20,224 nucleotides of DNA from Giesbergeria sp. (lineage in GTDB: Bacteria > Pseudomonadota > Gammaproteobacteria > Burkholderiales > Burkholderiaceae_C): contig JAGNUJ010000018.1 of the NCBI GenBank assembly GCA_017987055.1, forward strand, positions 1 to 20,224, in the 5' to 3' direction. The first letter of the stretch is position 1, and each line of letters starts with the position of its first letter. The notes below the pieces were generated by a model. That model was not told the DNA's origin. It worked only from the letters and a program-made list of their open reading frames with translations, and did no database searches. Shown here piece after piece: positions 13,892-20,224 of the stretch. The position numbers and the translations under genes are program-made.

Positions 13892-15331
13892 TTACGCCAC
13901 CGCCAGCGCATCCAGCAACTGCTGGTGGATGCCGCCAAACGCGCCGTTGCTCATGCAGACGATATGGTCGCCCGGCTGCGCTGCTTGCACCACTTGGGCC
14001 AGCAGTTGCGCGATGTTGTCAGCGGTTTGCGCGCGTTGACCGGCGTCGGTGCCGACGCCCAAGGGTGCCAGCGCAGCGGCCGCGTCCCAGTCCAGCCCGG
14101 CGGTGTGGCAAAAAGCCAAGTCGGCCGATTCCAGCGCCCACGGCAATTGCGACTTCATCGCGCCCAGCTTCATGGTGTTGCTGCGTGGCTCAAACACCGC
14201 CAGCACGCGGGCTTGGTTGCCGGCGCTGTCCAAATTGCGGCGCAGGCCGTCCAGCGTGGTACGGATCGCCGTCGGGTGGTGCGCAAAGTCGTCATACACG
14301 GTGATGCCGCGCGCCGTGCCGCGCAGCTCCATGCGCCGGCGTACGTTGTGGAACGTCGCCAGTGCCGCCGCCGCTTGCGCTGGCGCCACGCCAACGTGGT
14401 GCGCCGCTGCTATTGCGGCCAGCGCGTTGAGCTGGTTGTGTACGCCCGTCAGCGCCCACTCGACCCGCGCCACTGCGTGGCCGTGCTGCAACACATCAAA
14501 CGCGTGCGGCTCGCCCTGCGCTGAAAAGTCGCTCACGGCTGCGCCAAAGCTGCGCTGCGCGCTCCAGCAGCCTTCGTGCATCACGCGCGCCAAACTGTCT
14601 TCGAGTCCGTTGAACACCACGCAACCGGACGGCGCCACGGTACGCACCAAATGGTGAAATTGACGCTCGATAGCGGCCAAATCGTCAAAGATGTCGGCGT
14701 GATCGAATTCAAGGTTGTTCAGCACGGCGGTGCGTGGGCGGTAATGCACGAACTTGCTGCGTTTGTCGAAAAACGCCGTGTCGTACTCATCGGCCTCGAT
14801 GACAAACAGGGGCGCGCTGCCCATTGCGCCCGCGCCAGCCGTCGGTCGAACGCTGGCACCGAGGCGCGCCGAGACGCCAAAGTTCAGCGGCACGCCGCCA
14901 ACCAAAAAGCCCGGCTGCAGCCCCGCGCACTCCAAAATCCACGCCAGCATCGACGTTGTCGTGGTTTTGCCGTGCGTGCCCGCCACGGCCAGCACGTGGC
15001 GGCCTTGCAAGACGTGCTCGGCCAGCCACTGCGGGCCGCTGGTGTAGGGCAGGCCGGCATCCAAAATCGCGTCCATCAGCGGAAATTTGGCGCTGCCGTC
15101 CGCCAAACGCGCCCGGCTGACGACGTTGCCGATGACGAACATGTCGGGTTGCAGTGCCAGTTGCTCGGCACCAAAACCCTCGATCAAATCAATGCCCAGC
15201 GCGCGCAGTTGGTCGCTCATCGGCGGATAAACGCCCGCGTCGCAACCGGTGACTTTGTGCCCCGCCTCGCGCGCCAACGCGGCCACGCCGCCCATAAAGG
15301 TGCCGCAAATTCCCAAGATATGTATATGCAT
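13892..15331 (-). CDS. mpl: UDP-N-acetylmuramate:L-Ala-gamma-D-Glu-meso-DAP ligase
   Basis: Mpl reattaches the tripeptide released from old cell wall to UDP-MurNAc, recycling peptidoglycan. The 479-aa protein has the Mur-ligase layout: N-terminal Rossmann-like domain MHIHILGICGTFMGGVAALAREAGH, P-loop AGTHGKTTTT (117-126), and the Mpl-specific EADEYDTAFFDKRSKF (179-194) followed by VHYRPRTAVLNNLEFDHADIF. The C-terminal domain carries YDDFAHHPTAIRTTLDG and FEPRSNTMKLG. GTFMGG in place of MurC's GxxGxGMSG and the EYDTAFFDKRSKF block distinguish it from MurC. No Shine-Dalgarno precedes the ATG; instead TAAAAT sits 6 nt upstream. It is divergent from the gene at 15476 and convergent with the aroG unit. 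Confidence 0.96.
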   Translation of the reverse strand: MHIHILGICGTFMGGVAALAREAGHKVTGCDAGVYPPMSDQLRALGIDLIEGFGAEQLALQPDMFVIGNVVSRARLADGSAKFPLMDAILDAGLPYTSGPQWLAEHVLQGRHVLAVAGTHGKTTTTSMLAWILECAGLQPGFLVGGVPLNFGVSARLGASVRPTAGAGAMGSAPLFVIEADEYDTAFFDKRSKFVHYRPRTAVLNNLEFDHADIFDDLAAIERQFHHLVRTVAPSGCVVFNGLEDSLARVMHEGCWSAQRSFGAAVSDFSAQGEPHAFDVLQHGHAVARVEWALTGVHNQLNALAAIAAAHHVGVAPAQAAAALATFHNVRRRMELRGTARGITVYDDFAHHPTAIRTTLDGLRRNLDSAGNQARVLAVFEPRSNTMKLGAMKSQLPWALESADLAFCHTAGLDWDAAAALAPLGVGTDAGQRAQTADNIAQLLAQVVQAAQPGDHIVCMSNGAFGGIHQQLLDALAVA

Positions 15332-15337
15332 AGCGTT

Positions 15338-15343
15338 ATTTTA
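15338..15343 (-). promoter_or_regulatory. Candidate -10 element for mpl (leaderless start)
   Basis: On the minus strand TAAAAT (5/6 match to TATAAT) ends exactly 6 nt before the mpl ATG at 15331. No ribosome-binding site is visible in between. Confidence 0.4.
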
Positions 15344-15350
15344 AGTTAAT

Positions 15351-15409
15351 GGTCAAATCGGCCTCTAGCCCTTTAGATACATGCGCTAGCAGCTATTGAA
15401 ATAATAGTG
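15351..15409 (-). repeat. Interspersed repeat copy R5 (between divergent mpl and 15476 gene)
   Basis: On the minus strand it reads AATAGCTGCTAGCGCATGTA, followed by TCTAAAGGGCTAGAGGCCGATTTGACC. It is the copy closest to consensus and lies in the divergent intergenic region, immediately upstream of the mpl promoter candidate. Confidence 0.85.
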
Positions 15410-15463
15410 GTCATCGCTGGAAGGTGTTGCCCCGCAGTGCGCCCCATCCCGCCGCCTTCGCGC

Positions 15464-15469
15464 CACAAT
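15464..15469 (+). promoter_or_regulatory. Candidate -10 element for the gene at 15476 (leaderless start)
   Basis: CACAAT (4/6 match) ends exactly 6 nt before the ATG at 15476. No Shine-Dalgarno is present. It is the weakest hexamer of the set with this spacing. Confidence 0.3.
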
Positions 15470-15475
15470 GGCGCC

Positions 15476-16093
15476 ATGCACTTATCGATTGAGACTGAAA
15501 TTGCCCAAGCCGCCGCCGCGCTGGTGGTGGACGAGGGTTTGGAATACGGCAGCGCCAAGCGGCGGGCGCTCAAGCAGCTTGGCCTGCCACCGCGCAGCAC
15601 GCCGCTGCCCGACAACGAGTTGGTGGAAGACGCGGTGCGCGAGCACTTGGCGCTGTTTTGCGCTGACACCCAGCCAGCCGAATTGCAAGCGCTGCGCCAA
15701 CTGGCGCTGCTGTGGATGGAGCGCTTGGCACCGTTTCGCCCCTACGTGGCTGGTGCGGTCTGGCATGGCACGGCGACGCGCTTGTCGGATATTTACCTGC
15801 AGTTGTTCTGCGATGACAGCAAATCTGCCGAGATAGCGCTGATTGACAAGGGTGTGGACTACGACGTTCAAACCGTCACCGGTCTGCACGGCCAGCCCGT
15901 TGAGGCGTTGACCCTTGCCAGCCCATCGAAAGAGCTGGGCGTCGTCGTCGGTGTGCATTTGCTGATTTACGACTTAGACGACCTGCGCGGCGCTTTGCGC
16001 TTGGATGCGCGCGGGCGCGCACCGCGGGGCGATACGGCGGCGCTGCGCCAACTGCTGCAAGAGACACACAGCACGCCAGAGGTGTGGCCGTGA
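15476..16093 (+). CDS. Conserved hypothetical protein upstream of TlpA-like gene
   Basis: A 205-aa soluble protein without signal peptide. I recognise the sequence type as conserved in Burkholderiales but know no function. Notable segments are EYGSAKRRALKQLGLP near the N-terminus, EDAVREHLALFCADTQPAELQALRQLALLWMERLAPFRPYVAGAVWHGTATRLSDIYLQLFCDD in the middle, and a hydrophobic VVVGVHLLIYDLDDLRGAL strand with an acidic cluster. The GxVxxGTATxxSDIYLQLF run loosely recalls a nucleotidyltransferase fold, but no convincing catalytic triad is claimed. The start at 15476 is supported by CACAAT 6 nt upstream; 23 extra upstream codons are unlikely. Its stop overlaps the TlpA-like start (GTGA), indicating translational coupling. 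It is divergent from mpl. Confidence 0.75.
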   Translation: MHLSIETEIAQAAAALVVDEGLEYGSAKRRALKQLGLPPRSTPLPDNELVEDAVREHLALFCADTQPAELQALRQLALLWMERLAPFRPYVAGAVWHGTATRLSDIYLQLFCDDSKSAEIALIDKGVDYDVQTVTGLHGQPVEALTLASPSKELGVVVGVHLLIYDLDDLRGALRLDARGRAPRGDTAALRQLLQETHSTPEVWP

Positions 16094-16623
16094 GACGGCG
16101 CGCTTCGCTGTGGTCGTTGGGCATGGCCGCAGCGTGTGGTGGCTTGGGCTGGGCGTGGCTGCAGTCGCCATCGGGCGGTGACAGTGGCGCACCCTCTGAG
16201 GCGGAGCAGACCTTGTGGCAACAGCGTTTTCAGTCGCCCGATGGCGCTGAATGGGCAATGCAGTCGCTGCGCGGTCAGCCGCTCGTTGTCAACTTTTGGG
16301 CAACTTGGTGCCCGCCGTGTATTGCCGAATTGCCGCTGCTGGACGACTTTTATCAGCAAAACGCCGCCAACAGCTGGCAAGTGGTCGGTTTGGCGGTGGA
16401 TAAGCCCAGTTCGGTGCGTAGTTTTTTGGCGCGCGCACCAGTGCATTTCCCTATAGGCATGGCGCAAGACGGTGGCAGTGCGTTGGCGCGCAGCTTGGGC
16501 AACCTCAGTGGTGGCTTGCCGTTTACGGTGCTGCTGGGGCGCGACGGGCGGGTGCTGCACCGTAAAATAGGCCAGCTTAAAGCGCCAGACTTGCAGGGCT
16601 GGCGCGATTCACCCGGTGCCTAA
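16090..16623 (+). CDS. TlpA/ResA-like periplasmic thioredoxin
   Basis: A 177-aa membrane-anchored thioredoxin-fold reductase. Residues about 5-25 form an N-terminal signal anchor (ASLWSLGMAAACGGLGWAWL). The thioredoxin domain has NFWATWCPPCIAELPLL with redox cysteines C74 and C77, followed by VVGLAVDKPSSVRSFLA and the cis-Pro loop GGLPFTVLLGRDGRVLHRKIGQL. TlpA/ResA proteins keep periplasmic cysteines reduced, for example in cytochrome c or CuA maturation; no such client genes are nearby, so the target is unknown. The start is GTG 16090, overlapping the previous gene's TGA in GTGA, with AGAGG 7 nt upstream; a GTG at 16084 lies too close to that AGAGG. Confidence 0.88.
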   Translation: MRRRASLWSLGMAAACGGLGWAWLQSPSGGDSGAPSEAEQTLWQQRFQSPDGAEWAMQSLRGQPLVVNFWATWCPPCIAELPLLDDFYQQNAANSWQVVGLAVDKPSSVRSFLARAPVHFPIGMAQDGGSALARSLGNLSGGLPFTVLLGRDGRVLHRKIGQLKAPDLQGWRDSPGA

Positions 16624-16643
16624 TAGTGTTTTACTGCGCTTCA

Positions 16644-16659
16644 AGTCTTCTATAAGACT
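16644..16659. terminator. Small hairpin downstream of the TlpA-like gene
   Basis: AGTCTT-ctat-AAGACT forms a perfect 6-bp stem with a 4-nt loop 20 bp after the TlpA-like stop. No T-run follows, so termination is uncertain; it could equally be a protein-binding dyad. Confidence 0.3.
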
Positions 16660-16676
16660 GTGCGCGCCACTCTGAA

Positions 16677-16694
16677 AATTAACGTCAGTTAATT
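16677..16694. promoter_or_regulatory. Palindrome upstream of accBC (candidate operator)
   Basis: AATTAAC-GTCA-GTTAATT is a perfect 7-bp inverted repeat with a 4-bp spacer, in an A/T-rich region (about 16660-16740) that contrasts with the G+C-rich surroundings. It lies 82 bp before the accB ATG. The region should hold the accBC promoter; TAAATT at 16735-16740 is a possible -10. No regulator can be named from the sequence. Confidence 0.4.
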
Positions 16695-16775
16695 GAAAAT
16701 AAGACAATAAAGCAGAAGTAGAGCCAAATTAGAGTAAATTTGCGCCCTCTTCAGATTCTTAGCGTTGGAGTCCCC

Positions 16776-17231
16776 ATGGATTTGCGAAAACTCAAAACCC
16801 TCATTGATCTCGTCTCCGAGTCAAACGTCTCCGAACTCGAAATCACCGAGGCCGAGGGCAAAGTGCGCATCGTCAAAAGTGGCGCCACCGTCGTACACCA
16901 ATATGCACCGGCGCCCGCACCGGCTCCTGCGGCTGCAGCAGCGCCCGTCGCCGCTGCCGTGGCTGAGCTGCCCGCTCCCGTTCCGGCTGAGCCGACTGGC
17001 CATATCGTCAAGTCGCCAATGGTCGGTACGTTCTACCGGGCTTCTAGCCCCGGTGCCAAATCGTTTGTTGAGGTGGGCAGCGTGGTCAAGGAAGGCGAGA
17101 CTATCTGCATCATCGAGGCGATGAAAATCCTCAACGAAATTGAGGCCGACAAGTCTGGCACTATCAGCCGTATTTTTGGTGAAAACGGTCAGGCAGTAGA
17201 GTACGGACAACCATTGTTCGTCATCGAATAA
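16776..17231 (+). CDS. accB: Acetyl-CoA carboxylase biotin carboxyl carrier protein
   Basis: AccB carries the biotin that shuttles carboxylate between AccC and the AccAD transferase, making malonyl-CoA for fatty-acid synthesis. The 151-aa protein starts [32 protein letters not shown], as typical BCCPs do. An Ala/Pro linker (about 44-72) separates this from the biotinyl domain. That domain contains the thumb segment [15 protein letters not shown] (81-95) and the biotinylation site EAMK with K117, then [15 protein letters not shown] lies 5 nt before the ATG; 12 further upstream in-frame codons are not family-like. accC starts 7 bp downstream, so the two are an operon. Confidence 0.97.
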   Translation: MDLRKLKTLIDLVSESNVSELEITEAEGKVRIVKSGATVVHQYAPAPAPAPAAAAAPVAAAVAELPAPVPAEPTGHIVKSPMVGTFYRASSPGAKSFVEVGSVVKEGETICIIEAMKILNEIEADKSGTISRIFGENGQAVEYGQPLFVIE

Positions 17232-17238
17232 GGCACCC

Positions 17239-18588
17239 ATGTTCAAAAAAATATTGGTAGCTAATAGAGGCGAGATTGCACTGCGCATTCAGCGCGCTTG
17301 CCACGAGTTGGGTGTCAAGGCGGTGATGGTTTATTCCGAGGCCGACCGCGACGCCAAATACGTCAAGCTGGCCGAAGAGGCGGTGTGCATCGGGCCCGCG
17401 CCCTCGCCGCTGTCGTACCTTAATATGCCGGCGATTATTTCGGCGGCTGAAGTGACGGATGCCGAGGCGATTCACCCCGGCTATGGTTTTTTGAGCGAAA
17501 ACGCCGACTTTGCCGAGCGCGTCGAAAAAAGCGGCTTTCAGTTCATCGGCCCGACCCCGGAAAACATCCGCACGATGGGCGATAAAGTCGCCGCCAAGCA
17601 AGCGATGATCAAAGCTGGCGTGCCCTGCGTGCCCGGCTCCGAGGGCGAGTTACCCGACGATCCAGTGCAAATTCGCCGTCTGGCCAAGGCCATCGGTTAC
17701 CCCGTCATCATCAAGGCCGCTGGCGGCGGCGGCGGACGCGGAATGCGCGTGGTACACACCGAGGCGGCGCTGGTCAATGCGGTGCAAATGACCAAGGCCG
17801 AGGCCGGTGCGGCGTTTGGCAATCCGGCCGTCTATATGGAAAAGTTCTTGCAGAACCCGCGCCATATCGAGATCCAAATCATTGCCGACAAGCACCGCAA
17901 CGTGGTGTATTTGGGCGAGCGCGATTGCTCAATGCAGCGGCGCCACCAGAAGGTGATTGAAGAAGGCCCCGCGCCCGGTATTCCACGCAAACTCATCGAT
18001 CGCATTGGCGACCGCTGCGTCAGTGCCTGCAAAAAAATCGGCTACCGCGGCGCTGGCACGTTTGAGTTTCTCTACGAAAACGGCGAGTTTTATTTCATTG
18101 AAATGAACACCCGCGTGCAGGTCGAGCACCCAGTGACGGAGCTGATTACGGGCGTAGATATTGTGCGCACGCAAATCATGGTGGCCGCAGGCGAAAAACT
18201 GCCATTCACGCAGCGCCAAATCCAAATCCGTGGTCACGCCATTGAGTGCCGTATCAACGCTGAAGACCCGTACAAGTTCACGCCCTCACCAGGGCGCGTG
18301 ACGACGTGGCACGCGCCGGGTGGCCCGGGCGTGCGGGTCGACTCGCACATCTACACCAATTACTACGTACCGCCGAACTACGACTCGATGATTGGCAAAA
18401 TCATCGTCCACGGCGACACGCGCGAACAAGCTTTGGCGCGGATGCGCACGGCACTGTCCGAGACGGTGATTGAAGGCATCCACAGCAATGTGCCGTTACA
18501 CCGTGAGCTGATGGTGGATGCCAAGTTTATGGACGGCGGCACCAATATCCATTATTTAGAAGAGTGGCTGTCGCAGCGCCAGCGCTGA
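17239..18588 (+). CDS. accC: Acetyl-CoA carboxylase biotin carboxylase subunit
   Basis: AccC carboxylates the biotin of AccB with ATP and bicarbonate. At 449 aa it matches the E. coli length. Visible features: [17 protein letters not shown] at the N-terminus, [14 protein letters not shown] (80-92), K116, K159, the glycine-rich ATP-grasp loop GGGGGRGM (162-169), [15 protein letters not shown], and the catalytic [14 protein letters not shown] with E288, N290 and R292. The C-terminal domain contains [22 protein letters not shown]. It is in an operon with accB (7-bp gap). A strong hairpin follows before prmA. Confidence 0.97.
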   Translation: MFKKILVANRGEIALRIQRACHELGVKAVMVYSEADRDAKYVKLAEEAVCIGPAPSPLSYLNMPAIISAAEVTDAEAIHPGYGFLSENADFAERVEKSGFQFIGPTPENIRTMGDKVAAKQAMIKAGVPCVPGSEGELPDDPVQIRRLAKAIGYPVIIKAAGGGGGRGMRVVHTEAALVNAVQMTKAEAGAAFGNPAVYMEKFLQNPRHIEIQIIADKHRNVVYLGERDCSMQRRHQKVIEEGPAPGIPRKLIDRIGDRCVSACKKIGYRGAGTFEFLYENGEFYFIEMNTRVQVEHPVTELITGVDIVRTQIMVAAGEKLPFTQRQIQIRGHAIECRINAEDPYKFTPSPGRVTTWHAPGGPGVRVDSHIYTNYYVPPNYDSMIGKIIVHGDTREQALARMRTALSETVIEGIHSNVPLHRELMVDAKFMDGGTNIHYLEEWLSQRQR

Positions 18589-18611
18589 GCGCGCCAGCCT
18601 ATTGCCCGAAT

Positions 18612-18653
18612 GCGGGTCCACGCCAAATTAGGGCGTGGGCCCGCTTTGTTTGT
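18612..18653 (+). terminator. Strong hairpin between accC and prmA
   Basis: GCGGGTCCACGCC (18612-18624) pairs with GGCGTGGGCCCGC (18632-18644) over 13 bp with one G-T wobble and a 7-nt loop, followed by TTTGTTTGT. It looks like an intrinsic terminator ending the accBC transcript, though the interrupted T-run may allow readthrough into prmA. Confidence 0.75.
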
Positions 18654-18685
18654 CAGACTGTAGATAGTGAATAAGGCGCAACGCC

Positions 18686-19573
18686 ATGTATGAACTGAGC
18701 TTGATGTGCCCGGAAGACCGGGTTGAAACCCTGAGCGACGCACTCGATGCACTGGACGCGCTGAGCGTGTCGGTAGAAGACGCCGACGCGCAAACCGACG
18801 CCGAACAGGCGCTGTTTGGCGAGCCTGGCATGCCCCCGCCCAAAGACGGCTGGCAGCGCAGCCGGGTGCTGGCGCTGTTTTCCGAAGAGGCGCAGGCGAA
18901 CGAAGCGCTCCATCTGCTGTCAGCACAAGACTTTTTTCACGATTGCCAAGTGTTGGGCGTGGCCGCCGTGCCCGACCAAGATTGGGTGCGGTTGACACAA
19001 TCGCAATTTACGCCAGTAGACATCACGCCTGAATTTTGGATTGTGCCGACTTGGCACGAGCCGCCCGCCGAGGCAACGCGCGTGATTCGCCTCGACCCCG
19101 GTTTGGCGTTTGGCACCGGCACGCACCCAACGACGCGCATGTGTTTGCGCTGGATTGCACGCCAAGCCGCGACGCCGGGGTTGGGCCGTGTGTTGGACTA
19201 CGGCTGCGGCTCGGGCATTTTGGCGATTGGCGCCGCCAAGTTTGGTGCGACCGACATTGACGCGGTGGACATTGACACGGCGGCGGTGGAATCGACCGAA
19301 TACAACGCCAATGCCAACGAAGTGCAGCTGAACGCCGGTCTGCCCGACAAGGCCAAAGGCCGTTACCAGACGGTGCTGGCGAATATTCTGGCCACGCCGC
19401 TGAAGGTGTTGGCACCGCTGCTGCACAGCTATGTCGCTGACGGCGGTCAATTGGTGCTGGCGGGTATCTTGGAGCGCCAAGCGCAAGAGTTGAAAGACGC
19501 TTACGCCCCGTATCTGGCACTCACGGTGGCCGACACCGAGGACGGCTGGATCTTGATGACAGGCTCACGTTGA
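18686..19573 (+). CDS. prmA: Ribosomal protein L11 methyltransferase
   Basis: PrmA methylates lysines and the N-terminus of ribosomal protein L11 using S-adenosylmethionine. The 295-aa length equals the usual family length. The N-terminal L11-binding domain begins MYELSLMCPEDRVETLSDALDALDALSVSVEDAD. The linker and catalytic domain carry IRLDPGLAFGTGTHPTTRMCL (GTGTHPTT 143-150), the SAM loop DYGCGSGILAIGAAKFGA (171-188), VDIDTAAV, and the VLANILATPL motif in place of DPP. Codons 2-7 (YELSLM) are a standard PrmA beginning. Spacing of 97 bp from accC, with a terminator between, suggests its own promoter or readthrough. The DUF3426 gene follows 49 bp later. Confidence 0.96.
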   Translation: MYELSLMCPEDRVETLSDALDALDALSVSVEDADAQTDAEQALFGEPGMPPPKDGWQRSRVLALFSEEAQANEALHLLSAQDFFHDCQVLGVAAVPDQDWVRLTQSQFTPVDITPEFWIVPTWHEPPAEATRVIRLDPGLAFGTGTHPTTRMCLRWIARQAATPGLGRVLDYGCGSGILAIGAAKFGATDIDAVDIDTAAVESTEYNANANEVQLNAGLPDKAKGRYQTVLANILATPLKVLAPLLHSYVADGGQLVLAGILERQAQELKDAYAPYLALTVADTEDGWILMTGSR

Positions 19574-19622
19574 TACCACTGTTGGAAGTCGCCCTGCGGG
19601 ACACTTCTACCCTCCACCGCCG

Positions 19623-20224
19623 ATGAGCCAAAACACCCGCTGCCCGTCTTGCGCCACCTTGTTCAAGGTGGTGGCCGACCAACTGCGCATCTCCGATGGC
19701 TGGGTGCGCTGTGGCCAGTGCCAGCAGATTTTTGATGCGGCTGCCAATATGCAAGCGGTGCCCGAGCCAGCGCTGTTGACCGATTTCGATGGGTTGCCCG
19801 GCAGAGTGCAACAGCCCTGCCCAGAGATTGAGAAACGCGTTGAGGCACCAACTTCGTTATCGATCACACCGCCTGCGGAGTTGCCGCTGGCCGATGAGGC
19901 GCAGGTGTTGGACGTGCCCGAACCGGTGGTGCCGGCTTTTTTGATCGCCCCGGCCAACCCCAAAGCTGCTGCACCAGACAGCAGCGCTCCAGCGTTGGCA
20001 TGGCCGAGCGCGCCCGCTGCGCTGGTGTCAGAACCGTCATTACCGGAGTCGGGGTCGGATTTTGAGTGGCTGGAGGAATACGAAGCTGCGCCGACTGCGT
20101 TAAAGGTGCTGGAGCAGCCCATCGAGCCTGCATCGGCGCTGTTTGAGGAAGTCCCGTCCGATTTCTTTGCGCAGCTAGCGGAAACTCCCGCTGAGCTGAT
20201 TTACGCCGAGCCTGAGCCTGAGCC
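19623..20224 (+). CDS. DUF3426/MJ0042-type zinc-ribbon protein (5' part)
   Basis: The reading frame is open from ATG 19623 to the window end (200 complete codons) and is cut there. It starts MSQNTRCPSCATLFKVVADQ and continues LRISDGWVRCGQCQQIFDA: a zinc ribbon with C7, C10, C30 and C33, the N-terminal MJ0042 finger of DUF3426 proteins. The rest of the visible part is low-complexity, rich in Pro, Ala, Glu and Leu, ending in Glu-Pro repeats (GAGCCT x3 at the edge). In this family a membrane helix and a C-terminal DUF3426 domain normally follow; they would lie outside the window. Position after prmA is usual for Burkholderiales. No clear Shine-Dalgarno precedes the ATG. The molecular function is unknown. 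Confidence 0.82.
   Translation, partial: MSQNTRCPSCATLFKVVADQLRISDGWVRCGQCQQIFDAAANMQAVPEPALLTDFDGLPGRVQQPCPEIEKRVEAPTSLSITPPAELPLADEAQVLDVPEPVVPAFLIAPANPKAAAPDSSAPALAWPSAPAALVSEPSLPESGSDFEWLEEYEAAPTALKVLEQPIEPASALFEEVPSDFFAQLAETPAELIYAEPEPE

Noticed and set aside
14576..15349. Open frame (257 aa) antisense to mpl
   Set aside because: Mpl motifs on the minus strand account for this DNA fully; the antisense product is Arg/Ala/Gln-rich with no recognisable domain.
2080..15409. Dispersed repeats as a CRISPR array
   Set aside because: Copies are kilobases apart, in both orientations, imperfect and partly inside a gene; there are no regular spacers and no cas genes.
19584..19610. Hairpin between prmA and the DUF3426 gene (GAAGT...ACTTC)
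   Set aside because: The stem is short and interrupted with no T-run; it is too weak to call a terminator.

Overview
The window reads as chromosomal DNA of a betaproteobacterium of the order Burkholderiales, most likely family Comamonadaceae. Grounds: roughly 60% G+C with dense coding on both strands, the accB-accC-prmA-DUF3426 order, Mpl next to a conserved hypothetical gene, and several copies of an interspersed repeat (GCTGCTAGCGC...GGGCTAGAGGC type) that I associate with this family. The genus cannot be fixed from the sequence. No tRNA, rRNA, CRISPR array, insertion sequence or prophage gene is visible; this is mostly housekeeping DNA.

Layout, left to right. 1-880 (+): tail of a polar amino-acid ABC permease and its ATPase. 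1047-1496 (+): a small secreted RcnB-like protein. 1519-2067 (-): ruvC. 2148-3404 (-): an Old-Yellow-Enzyme-type flavin oxidoreductase. 8723-3495 (-): a run of five genes, YqiA-like esterase, RNB-family exoribonuclease, TonB-like protein, aroE and mtgA, the last four overlapping by 4 bp or separated by 7 bp. Divergent from it, 8767-9939 (+) is rodA, followed by tldD (9975-11483) and an unrecognised 178-aa gene. 12094-13777 (+): an aromatic-residue-rich leader peptide, a terminator hairpin, a class I DAHP synthase gene (aroG) and a small conserved unknown. 15331-13892 (-): mpl, convergent with that unit across a bidirectional terminator. 15476-16623 (+): a conserved unknown overlapping a TlpA-type thioredoxin. 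16776-18588 (+): accB-accC, then prmA and the start of a DUF3426 zinc-ribbon protein that runs off the window.

Functional themes: cell-wall synthesis and recycling (mtgA, rodA, mpl), the shikimate pathway at two steps (aroG, aroE), the first step of fatty-acid synthesis (accBC), and RNA/DNA maintenance (ruvC, RNB nuclease, prmA).

The most striking signal is upstream of aroG: a 19-codon ORF encoding MYFLPSAFYFWFYFSVQGG, with seven consecutive aromatic residues (F-Y-F-W-F-Y-F), followed by a terminator hairpin that can be competed by a segment in the last leader codons. This has the layout of a ribosome-mediated attenuator that would respond to Phe, Tyr and Trp together. Second, one copy of the interspersed repeat lies inside aroE and is read through in frame, adding about 22 residues. 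Third, four protein genes have a -10-like hexamer exactly 6 nt before the ATG and no Shine-Dalgarno, which suggests leaderless transcripts.
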